Assembly: GCF_009680455.1 (NCBI RefSeq)
Contig: NZ_WKRD01000015.1
Coordinates: forward strand, 1-40,297
Source: Lachnospira eligens
Lineage (GTDB): Bacteria > Bacillota > Clostridia > Lachnospirales > Lachnospiraceae
DNA length: 40,297 nucleotides
Reading direction: 5' to 3'
Under the pieces are notes generated by a model. The model made no database searches and was not told where the DNA came from. It saw nothing but the letters and a program-made list of their open reading frames with translations. Below, in pieces: positions 24,247 through 31,833 of this stretch. The position numbers and the translations under genes were made by a program. Position 1 is the stretch's first letter; each line of letters starts with the position of its first letter.

Positions 24247-26352
24247 TTGAATAATAAGACATTTAAGGCGCAGATAACGGTAATGGCAGCATTGTCAATG
24301 ACAATAATATTTTCTTTGATATGTACATGTGTCAGATCAGCATCAGATTGTTTTTATAATACGCAGATCAAGGAAGCGTGCATGTTATCTGTGGAAGGCG
24401 CATTTTCTGCGTATCATAACGATATGTTGAGTGAATATGATATTCTGCTTCTTCAATATAGCGATAATATTAAGGCAAGAATTGAACAATATGCTGAAGA
24501 AAATATATATTCCTGTGGGAAAAATGTCTCATTAATGGGGGTTGATGTGGATAATGTTGAGTACATAACTGATCAGGGTGGAATATATCTTAGAAAAGAA
24601 ATTGCTTCATATATGCAATATGGATTGTTTTCAGAGATGGCAGATGTTATGAGACAGTCGGAAAAGGAACTTCAAAAAGTAGAAAAAATCAAGGAGATAA
24701 CATCGGATATACAGGATTGTGAAAAGGATTTGTGGGAGGTGGACTTAAAAATACTTCAGCTCATTAAATATGTTGAAGGGATTGAGACAACAGATACGGG
24801 AATTGTAATAAGAAGTGGGGAACCTGTATCATCAGGGGGATATTTTGCCAAATCGGCAGTTAATGGGATTGTTTCAATGGATTCAGTATATGTTGATGAG
24901 AAAAAAGTATACATGAGTATTGACAACTCAGAACCTGGCTACACAGATGTATCAGCATTATTAGATGATATGTATGAAGATGCCAGTGGTGTTGCAGCTA
25001 GTGAAGAAAATCAAAAAGAGGAAGATTATATTAATTCATATTCGGATGTATATAGGAGAAATTATATAAAGCTGAAAGCTGTACTTGGAGGAACTAAAGA
25101 GCAGACAGAGAAAGCTTTAGAGGTGCTTGGTGAATATGATGATGCAAAGTCGGGTGCAGAGAATAAACTGGGTGGATGTATGGAAAAGGTTTCTGCTGAA
25201 ATAAAGACTCTTGGTGAAGAACTTTGTAATGAATTAATAGAGGATCTTAAGTCTATGAAAGAAGACAATGCGTCAGACAAGAAAACAATGTGTGATATGC
25301 AACAACTGAGACAGGCACTTTCAAGAAATCTAATTGTGCTTAATGGGGTATGCAGTCAGATTGAAAAACTTGAAGAAAATCTTAATTATGACAATAGCAG
25401 AGATGTTATGTCGTCAGTAGTCAGATGCAGGCAGTTGTTATATGGATTGTCCGCAAAGGGAATGAAGTTTGATTATTCAGGAGTGGATTTTTCTATAGAA
25501 TCTTCCGGTCTGTCTGCTGTAAAAAAAGTAAGACAGCTGATTACTGATGGCATACTGGCGTTAGTTATGGATACAGATAATATTTCAGAAAAGTCTGTTA
25601 ATTATGCAGGTCTTGCAACAGATATGTCAGGGAAAATTGAGAGTATGGAATCAAAGGCGGAAGAAATAAAGGAACAGTTTCTGATGAATGAGTATCTGAT
25701 GATGAAGTTTAATTGTTTTACTGATTATCTTGATATGGATATCGATGAAAGTGCCGGTATTGATTATACGCTTGAATATATACTGTGTGGAAAAAGCGGT
25801 GATAAGGAAAATCTTGAACAGACAATGCTGGAATTATCAGGAATAAGAACAGGTATGAATCTGGCATATCTTATAACAGACAAGTCAAAAAAAATGCAGG
25901 CGTATTCATTTGCAGCAGGAGCATTAGGATTTACAGGTAATATGGCTCTTATTAAAGCCGGGCAATATCTGATAATGTCGGTGTGGGCATATGGTGAAGC
26001 AATAATGGATATGAGGGATTTGTATGCAGGAAATAAAGTTGCTCTTGTGAAAAACGAAAAAAACTGGAAATTATCATTGGAAAATCTGTTAGGTATGAAG
26101 TTTGATTCCGACAAGGATACAGACGATGATGGTTTGGAATACAGGGATTATATACGAATGCTGCTTATGTTAGAAAGGAGTGAACATAAGAATTACAGAA
26201 CTATGGGTGCAATGGAAATTAAGATGATAAGTATGGGACATGATGATTTCAGAATGAGAAACTATATTGTGAGTATGGCGGGAACAGCAGTGTTTAGTGT
26301 TATTAGGAGAGGACAGCCATACGTACAGATAATAAGCTGTTCTTATATTTAA
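24247..26352 (+). CDS. DUF5702-like protein of the Tad locus
   Basis: The protein has 701 residues. A single N-terminal hydrophobic segment at about 10-30 (QITVMAALSMTIIFSLICTC), in pilin-like position, is followed by a long, mostly helical and coiled-coil-prone outer region. It closes with a hydrophobic patch near 560-590. The pattern LSVEGAFSAYHNDMLSEYDI just after the membrane segment and LEYRDYIRMLLML near the end are typical of DUF5702 proteins found in Clostridia Tad loci, probably the TadG counterpart. TTG at 24247 has GGAGG 6 bases upstream; TTG at 24244 is also possible. Confidence 0.72.
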   Translation: MNNKTFKAQITVMAALSMTIIFSLICTCVRSASDCFYNTQIKEACMLSVEGAFSAYHNDMLSEYDILLLQYSDNIKARIEQYAEENIYSCGKNVSLMGVDVDNVEYITDQGGIYLRKEIASYMQYGLFSEMADVMRQSEKELQKVEKIKEITSDIQDCEKDLWEVDLKILQLIKYVEGIETTDTGIVIRSGEPVSSGGYFAKSAVNGIVSMDSVYVDEKKVYMSIDNSEPGYTDVSALLDDMYEDASGVAASEENQKEEDYINSYSDVYRRNYIKLKAVLGGTKEQTEKALEVLGEYDDAKSGAENKLGGCMEKVSAEIKTLGEELCNELIEDLKSMKEDNASDKKTMCDMQQLRQALSRNLIVLNGVCSQIEKLEENLNYDNSRDVMSSVVRCRQLLYGLSAKGMKFDYSGVDFSIESSGLSAVKKVRQLITDGILALVMDTDNISEKSVNYAGLATDMSGKIESMESKAEEIKEQFLMNEYLMMKFNCFTDYLDMDIDESAGIDYTLEYILCGKSGDKENLEQTMLELSGIRTGMNLAYLITDKSKKMQAYSFAAGALGFTGNMALIKAGQYLIMSVWAYGEAIMDMRDLYAGNKVALVKNEKNWKLSLENLLGMKFDSDKDTDDDGLEYRDYIRMLLMLERSEHKNYRTMGAMEIKMISMGHDDFRMRNYIVSMAGTAVFSVIRRGQPYVQIISCSYI

Positions 26353-26424
26353 TATGGTTTAGCAGCATATGCTTCTAAATAACGGTTCGATGCAGGAATA
26401 ATTACGAAGAGAGGAGAGCAGTCA

Positions 26425-27216
26425 ATGACATACTTTAACCGAAAATTGATGAAAAGAGACATTCCTGCATCAGCAACTGTAGAGGGGGCTTTGGTTATAC
26501 CTGTTATATTATATGCGGTTGCGGCAGTAATGTTTTTGTTGCAGTTAATTTCAATAAGGATGCATGTAAATGATGCATTATATAATGCATTAAGAAAGTT
26601 TAATACATATTCTTATACAAGTCAGGTTATGACGGGAGAAATATATAAGTCTACATTTTTTGCTATTTTTGTAGATGAAATTGGCAGCGATTATGCTAAG
26701 AAACATTATATAGCAGGCGGTAATACGGGGTGGAACTTTTATGGTTCAGATATAGCGGATGATAATTCTACCGTGAAGATTTCTTTAAAATATACTGTTA
26801 AGAATCCATTCAATATATTAGGGAAAAGGCAGATTACAATATATGAAAAAAGAATAACTGATATATGGTTAGGAGAGGAAAAAGATGGATTTGAGTCAAA
26901 TAACAATGACGAATCTGAGTATGTTTACATAACACAGTATGGTGAAGTGTATCACATAGAGAAGATGTGTAGTTATCTGGTAAGAAACATAAAAGCAGCA
27001 TCGCTGGCTGAAATTACAGATTTAAGAAATGCTTCTGGAGGAAAGTATTACCCATGTAGTTTGTGCAAGGGTGCATCAGAAATTGTATACTACACAGATT
27101 ATGGTGATAAATATCATGCATCTGATAGTTGTTATGCATTGCAAAGAACAATACTTAAAGTGAAAAAAGAAAAAATAAAAGGAATGGAATGTTGCAAAAA
27201 ATGTATACATTCATAA
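26425..27216 (+). CDS. TadE-like pseudopilin with two C-terminal Cys modules
   Basis: The protein has 263 residues. The TadE-type segment SATVEGALVIPVILYAVAAV (E20) is a pilin-like N-terminal helix. The last 110 residues hold two copies of one pattern: VYITQYGEVYHIEKMCSYL ending in YPCSLC, and VYYTDYGDKYHASDSCYAL ending in CCKKC. Each has YH, a Cys, then a terminal CxxC, suggesting a small metal-binding or disulfide module of the kind seen at the ends of some secreted nucleases. The ATG follows AGAGGAGAG. It is probably exported. Confidence 0.75.
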   Translation: MTYFNRKLMKRDIPASATVEGALVIPVILYAVAAVMFLLQLISIRMHVNDALYNALRKFNTYSYTSQVMTGEIYKSTFFAIFVDEIGSDYAKKHYIAGGNTGWNFYGSDIADDNSTVKISLKYTVKNPFNILGKRQITIYEKRITDIWLGEEKDGFESNNNDESEYVYITQYGEVYHIEKMCSYLVRNIKAASLAEITDLRNASGGKYYPCSLCKGASEIVYYTDYGDKYHASDSCYALQRTILKVKKEKIKGMECCKKCIHS

Positions 27217-27230
27217 TCCAAAGGGGGTAT

Positions 27231-27659
27231 ATGGGAAGTCTGATTATGTTAACGGGGCTGGCTATAATGTCTTTTATGGATATAAAGAGAAGAGCAGTTC
27301 CAGTATATATGATAATAGTGATGAGTATTCTGGCAATTGGCATAAAGATAGCAGGATATATATTTGGATATAAGAAAGTGGATGTTTATGAAATGTTTAT
27401 TATATTGGTTGTTACAACAGTATTTGTTGTGATATGTGTAATTAGTCATATAATGGGTGCGGCTGATGCACTTGTTATGGGAATAATTGCAATTGTTACA
27501 GGCATAAAAAAGGCAACATCAGTATTTTTTATGGCATTGATGTTTGTAAGCATAATTTCTGGGGTACTGCTTATTATAAAAAGATTAAAAAGAAAAGATA
27601 CAATACCATTTATACCTTTTATATTTATATCTTATGTGGGGGTGATGATATGTGGTTAA
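27231..27659 (+). CDS. Second, reduced prepilin peptidase-like protein
   Basis: A very hydrophobic protein of 142 residues with four or five membrane segments. The first Asp motif is FMDIKRRAVP, as in A24 peptidases; the second reads GAADALVMG, where the family has GxGD, so the Asp is kept but the second Gly is replaced. It lies 14 bases after the Cys-module pseudopilin gene and overlaps the next pseudopilin gene by 10 bases. The ATG at 27231 follows AAAGGGGGTAT; an upstream ATG at 27189 lies inside the previous gene. It may process only the neighbouring pseudopilins. Confidence 0.7.
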   Translation: MGSLIMLTGLAIMSFMDIKRRAVPVYMIIVMSILAIGIKIAGYIFGYKKVDVYEMFIILVVTTVFVVICVISHIMGAADALVMGIIAIVTGIKKATSVFFMALMFVSIISGVLLIIKRLKRKDTIPFIPFIFISYVGVMICG

Positions 27660-27979
27660 GGGCATCATATACAGTGGAAAATGCGGTTATTACACCATTG
27701 TTTATGTTGATAATTATTGTTGTTATGAGAGCAAGTTGTGATATACATGATAATCTCATTCAGCGCAGCGTTAACAGTCAGTTTGTTATCCAGACAGAAT
27801 TAGGGGGATTTAATGATGAAGATACGGACATGTATAGAATAAAAACGGAGGAATATCTTAAGAGAAGAGTGATTTTTTCGAAAAAATACAAAATAGAACC
27901 AGAAGCATCAATTGTAAGAACGAGTTCTCCAGAAAAAACTATAAGAATAGTCAATGCACTTAAAGAACTTAAGAATTAG
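27650..27979 (+). CDS. Small TadE-like pseudopilin
   Basis: The protein has 109 residues. The N-terminal SYTVENAVITPLFMLIIIVV has the pilin-like Glu before a hydrophobic helix, followed by an 80-residue soluble domain rich in Lys, Glu and Arg. GGGGGTG precedes the ATG, which overlaps the peptidase gene by 10 bases, so the two are translationally linked. It is likely a minor pilin. Confidence 0.65.
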   Translation: MWLRASYTVENAVITPLFMLIIIVVMRASCDIHDNLIQRSVNSQFVIQTELGGFNDEDTDMYRIKTEEYLKRRVIFSKKYKIEPEASIVRTSSPEKTIRIVNALKELKN

Positions 27980-27992
27980 GGGAGGATTAATA

Positions 27993-29375
27993 TTGGGGAA
28001 GGAAAATATTAATATAAAATATGAGCATCAGAACAACAGCAATTATCTTGTGATAGAAGATAATGTTGAATATGATGATTACCAGTACAAAATGCTTAGG
28101 CGCAATAAACCAGAGCATTTTTTAAGATTCTCAATGTATTCTGTTAATGGCAGATATGGAATATATTACGACATTACATCAAGACAGCAGCTGAGTAAGT
28201 ATTATGAATATGGGAAAATGACAATGGAGGATGTTAAATCCATATGTGTTAATATATCTGAAATGGTAAGAATAGCAGAAGATTATATGTTAGATATAGA
28301 TCACGTGAAGATAGAACCCAGGTTCATATATATGGATGTTGGAACAAAGAAGCTGCAGTTTGTGTATCATACAAAGGTTAATGGATATAGTTTTAACGAA
28401 AGCCTTAAAATATTGTTTGAATTTATATTGGAACATTTTGATCATAGTCTGGATAAGGAGAGTATCGTACAATTATATGAAGTGTATCAGAAGGTAATTG
28501 TTGGAGATTATGATCCATTTAACCTTATGAGAATGTTTGGAATTAAAAAAGTAAAAAAACAGGAAGAATCTGTTATACAGGATATGCCAGAAAAACGGGA
28601 TAAAGAAATAAAAACTGTTATAGCTGAACAGATGATTTCGGATAAAGAAGAAAAGGCAGATGAATCAGATGTTAATATAAGAAAAGTTATTATTGGTGTA
28701 GTAAGTATGGCTTTTGGTCTGTTAGGTATATTTGTGCCAGGATTAATACCTTTCAGAATCCCATCAGTCCTGAGTTTTATATGCATTGGTGCCGGAATAG
28801 GAATATTAGTATTTTGCAAAAAAGAACATAAAAAACTGCAGTCTGTTATACTTACGCAGAAACAGTCAATTCCATATGTTGTGAAGAAAGATACAGCACA
28901 GGTATTATATAATGAGAGTGTCAATGTAAACAACAAATGCATAGAAGAAAAAACGGTTTCGTATGACGATATATGCAATGAGACAATGCTGTTGTCTGAA
29001 TATATGCCGGAAAAGAACAGTAGAAAAGAATTAAAACTTGTATTGCAGAAAGAAAATCTTATAGGAGAAGTGCTTATATATATAAGAGGGGTCGAGAATG
29101 AAGACGGGGTAATATGCATGGATAAGTATCCATATGTAATAGGAAGTTTTGAAAAGATGTCAGATGTTGTAATAAAAGCACAGGTAGTGAGTCGTATGCA
29201 TTGCTGTATATATCATGAAGCATTTAAAGCTGATGAATATCTGGTTGAGGATCTTAATGCTACCAACGGAACATATCTTAATGGAGAACGGCTTGGCAAT
29301 CATGAACGTAAAAAACTTTCTGATGGAGATGTGTTAAAAATTGCAGCTATATCCTTCAAGGTTGAAATAAGCTAG
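27993..29375 (+). CDS. DUF6382-FHA domain membrane protein
   Basis: The protein has 460 residues. The first 180 (for example FSMYSVNGRYGIYYDI) match the DUF6382 pattern seen in Clostridia Tad loci. A pair of membrane segments at about 230-280 follows (KVIIGVVSMAFGLLGIF; VLSFICIGAGIGILVF). The C-terminal FHA domain at about 370-460 shows IGSF, VSRMHCCI and DLNATNGTYLNG, the core for binding phosphothreonine. It probably connects the pilus to Ser/Thr kinase signalling. TTG at 27993 has GGGGAGG 7 bases upstream. It ends the Tad run. Confidence 0.82.
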   Translation: MGKENINIKYEHQNNSNYLVIEDNVEYDDYQYKMLRRNKPEHFLRFSMYSVNGRYGIYYDITSRQQLSKYYEYGKMTMEDVKSICVNISEMVRIAEDYMLDIDHVKIEPRFIYMDVGTKKLQFVYHTKVNGYSFNESLKILFEFILEHFDHSLDKESIVQLYEVYQKVIVGDYDPFNLMRMFGIKKVKKQEESVIQDMPEKRDKEIKTVIAEQMISDKEEKADESDVNIRKVIIGVVSMAFGLLGIFVPGLIPFRIPSVLSFICIGAGIGILVFCKKEHKKLQSVILTQKQSIPYVVKKDTAQVLYNESVNVNNKCIEEKTVSYDDICNETMLLSEYMPEKNSRKELKLVLQKENLIGEVLIYIRGVENEDGVICMDKYPYVIGSFEKMSDVVIKAQVVSRMHCCIYHEAFKADEYLVEDLNATNGTYLNGERLGNHERKKLSDGDVLKIAAISFKVEIS

Positions 29376-29451
29376 ATTTTATGCTATATTCTGACTGGTA
29401 TATCACGGTAAGTGACAATATTTATTTTTTGATATATATGGGGATTATAAG

Positions 29452-30444
29452 ATGAATATTAATATATATTATGGTGGAAGAGGGCTTGTTGATGACCCTA
29501 CAATATTAGTTATTAATAAGATACAGGAAGTTCTTGATGAGCTTAATGTCAATGTGAACAGATATAATCTGTATGAGATGAAGAATACAATAACAACACT
29601 GTCACAGACTGTTACAGAAGCAGATGGTATTATTCTTGCAACTACAGTTGAATGGGTAGGAATGGGGGGATATATGCAGACATTTCTTGATTCCTGCTGG
29701 CTTTATTCTGATAAGTCACAGATTTTAGATAAGTATATGTTTCCAGTTGTAATGGCAAGAACATATGGAGAAAGGGAAGTGACACTTGCACTTAATAATT
29801 CATGGGAAATTATTGGTGGAAAGATAGGACCGGCACTTAGTGCATATATAGATGATACTACTGATTTTGAGTTTAATGATAATTACAAAATAATAATAGA
29901 AAAATATGCTGAGAATGTATATAGAACAATTTCACAAAGAATTATGCAGCTTCCATCAAGTAGTCAGACTATTAAGAACAATATGCTTAAGGATACTATT
30001 AAGCTTACACCACAAGAAAGTGAACAGCTATCAAAATATGCTTCTGATGATGCATTTGTTAAGACACAGAAGCAGGATATTGAATCGCTTGCAAGTATAT
30101 ATAAGGAACTCCTTAATGATCAGGAAAATGGTGGAGATGATTATTATCTTAATGTTTTTAGAGATAATTTTAATCCTACAACAGGATATAAGAGTACATA
30201 TATGATATCAATAAGTGATAAAGATAAGCTTATAAGTATTTATGTAGATGGAAGAGACATAAAAGTAACATTCGGAGAGAATAAGAGTGCTGATGTCATA
30301 GGAAAGCTTTCAAAAGAAACATTTGACCAGATAGTGGAAGGTAGAGAGACATTCCATCGTGCATTTATGACAGGAGCAATGACAGCACGGGGAAACCTTA
30401 AGACTCTCAGGATGTTAGATGAAATATTTAATTTTCAGAAATAA
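29452..30444 (+). CDS. Flavodoxin-like/SCP2-domain protein
   Basis: The protein has 330 residues. The first 170 have the flavodoxin or NADPH-FMN-reductase pattern (NINIYYGGRGLVDDPT, then ADGIILATTVEWVGMGGYMQTFLD and FPVVMARTYGE). The last 110 resemble an SCP2 sterol-carrier fold (LNVFRDNFNPTTGYKSTYMISI, then IDGR-like YVDGRDIKVTFGENKSADV). Both halves are predicted from pattern only. GGGGA precedes the ATG. It overlaps the convergent kinase gene by 17 bases. A redox or lipid-linked role is possible, substrate unknown. Confidence 0.6.
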   Translation: MNINIYYGGRGLVDDPTILVINKIQEVLDELNVNVNRYNLYEMKNTITTLSQTVTEADGIILATTVEWVGMGGYMQTFLDSCWLYSDKSQILDKYMFPVVMARTYGEREVTLALNNSWEIIGGKIGPALSAYIDDTTDFEFNDNYKIIIEKYAENVYRTISQRIMQLPSSSQTIKNNMLKDTIKLTPQESEQLSKYASDDAFVKTQKQDIESLASIYKELLNDQENGGDDYYLNVFRDNFNPTTGYKSTYMISISDKDKLISIYVDGRDIKVTFGENKSADVIGKLSKETFDQIVEGRETFHRAFMTGAMTARGNLKTLRMLDEIFNFQK

Positions 30445-31177
30445 TAGGAAAACGTATGCATAATATTGTTTTTCCGTCTGATTCAGTGAGTCTGGCATAA
30501 CCGTTACCTGAGAGGCATATCTGATGTATTATTGACAGACCAACTCCTATATGACCAGATTTTGTTGAATAGAAAGGTCTGGATAGTTTAATGTAATCAG
30601 ATAGGTATGAAGAATCATCGTGTGATGGCAGACCACCATTATTAATAATTTCTGTGATTACATAATTGTTACTCTTTCTGGTTATAAGGGTGATTTCACC
30701 AGTGCAGTCTGATGCTTCGCACGCATTCTGGACAGCTTCTGTAAGCAGGGTTTTGAGCTGGTCAGGATTTATGAGAATATCGGGAATATTATCAAGACAG
30801 AAGGTAAATGTACATGTATTATCGATTACGTCATCAATTATGTCTGGAACTTCATACATAATATCGTTGATATTAACTGGTTTTTTGTCAGCTTTTTTCA
30901 TGCTGTATCTGTAAAGAGTTGTTCTTTCCATGTGATATATAAGCTGTGACAGGACATCTTCCATACGTATTATATATTTGTTTTCAGACAGTTCAGGAGA
31001 TTTCTTTTTTAAAAGTTGGAAACTGGTTTTTAAATATGCCAGATGATTCTTTATATCATGGGAATCAATGGATAATTCATCAATAGAAAACATAGACATG
31101 TTGTCAAAGACAGAAATTATGTCGGGATTTTCGTTTATTAAGCAACATAGATTTCTATATTCATCATAGTTTAACAT
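30428..31177 (-). CDS. Soluble orphan sensor histidine kinase
   Basis: The protein has 249 residues without membrane segment or receiver partner nearby. H40 in SHDIKNHLAYL is the likely phosphorylated His, of the HDxxNHL type; the ATPase domain has the N box EAVQNACEA (N151), INNGG at 178-182 and STKSGHIGVGLSI at 204-216. The frame stays open to 31642, but that part overlaps the HIT gene and has no ribosome site; ATG at 31177 follows AAAGGAATTC. A Spo0A-type box lies upstream of its promoter. It may feed a phosphorelay, possibly to Spo0A; this is inference. Confidence 0.75.
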   Translation of the reverse strand: MLNYDEYRNLCCLINENPDIISVFDNMSMFSIDELSIDSHDIKNHLAYLKTSFQLLKKKSPELSENKYIIRMEDVLSQLIYHMERTTLYRYSMKKADKKPVNINDIMYEVPDIIDDVIDNTCTFTFCLDNIPDILINPDQLKTLLTEAVQNACEASDCTGEITLITRKSNNYVITEIINNGGLPSHDDSSYLSDYIKLSRPFYSTKSGHIGVGLSIIHQICLSGNGYARLTESDGKTILCIRFPIISEN

Positions 31178-31234
31178 TTTATAAGAATTCCTTTCGAACA
31201 TTAATTTAATAAGTTTTTTTCTATGAGGTTGTAA

Positions 31235-31262
31235 TTGAACCTTCTTTAAGTTATCATATAAA
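31235..31262 (+). promoter_or_regulatory. Possible promoter of the HIT gene
   Basis: TTGAAC at 31235-31240, 16 bases, TATAAA at 31257-31262. Its -10 abuts the -10 of the opposing kinase promoter, so the two would exclude each other. Confidence 0.5.
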
Positions 31263-31291
31263 AGTATATACGTATTCGAAATACATGTAAA
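31263..31291 (-). promoter_or_regulatory. Promoter of the orphan histidine kinase gene
   Basis: On the minus strand TTTACA (31286-31291), 17-base spacer, TATACT (31263-31268). The start site would be near 31256, about 79 bases before the ATG. The -35 of each opposing promoter lies in the initial transcribed part of the other. Confidence 0.6.
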
Positions 31292-31300
31292 CAAAAGTAT

Positions 31301-31307
31301 TTCGACA
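31301..31307 (-). promoter_or_regulatory. Candidate Spo0A box
   Basis: TTCGACA on the plus strand is the reverse complement of TGTCGAA, the published 0A box. It sits 9 bases upstream of the kinase -35 and inside the predicted leader of the HIT gene, so binding could favour the kinase and hinder the HIT gene. Seven bases is a short match; a related TTTCG repeat follows. Confidence 0.4.
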
Positions 31308-31333
31308 AATTTCGCGCAAAGTGAGGAAATGGT

Positions 31334-31750
31334 ATGAAAAAGGATGATTGTATTTTTTGCAAGCTGGCAAACGGCGAGATTCCAACAAATGCTCTTTATG
31401 AGGATGATATTGTAAAAGTTATTTTCGATGCAAGTCCTGCCGCTAAAGGACATGTACTTATATTGCCGAAGGAACATTTTGACAATATATATGAACTTGA
31501 TGATGACACTGCCGCACATGTATTTAAAGTAGCAGCTAAGATTTCTAAAGCGTATAAGAAAGCATTGGATTTTGATGGACTTAATATTGTTCAGAACAAT
31601 GGAGAAGTAGCAGGGCAGACAGTATTTCATTTCCATATGCATATTATTCCTAGAATTAAAGGTGATACAGTTAATGTTGGATGGGTTCCGGGAACTGCAG
31701 ATAATGACACTATAGCATCAATAGTAGAAAAAGTTACACCTTATCTTTAA
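31334..31750 (+). CDS. HIT family protein (Hint/HinT type)
   Basis: A nucleotide-binding hydrolase of 138 residues, normal for the branch that cleaves AMP-lysine and related phosphoramidates. The N-terminal CIFCKLANGEIP has two Cys of the zinc-binding type; the histidine triad HFHMHIIPR near 99-107 is intact. The ATG follows GTGAGGAAATGGT. It is divergent from the kinase gene and stands alone before the hydratase gene. Confidence 0.93.
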   Translation: MKKDDCIFCKLANGEIPTNALYEDDIVKVIFDASPAAKGHVLILPKEHFDNIYELDDDTAAHVFKVAAKISKAYKKALDFDGLNIVQNNGEVAGQTVFHFHMHIIPRIKGDTVNVGWVPGTADNDTIASIVEKVTPYL

Positions 31751-31833
31751 TGTTTGTATATGTTATATAATGAGGATATGAATAACGGATATTAAGCGGG
31801 AAACCGTAATGATATATAGAAAGAGGAGAAAGC

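Noticed and set aside
31178..31642. N-terminal extension of the histidine kinase frame
   Set aside because: It is antisense to the HIT gene, shows no domain, and a good ribosome site precedes the inner ATG at 31177.
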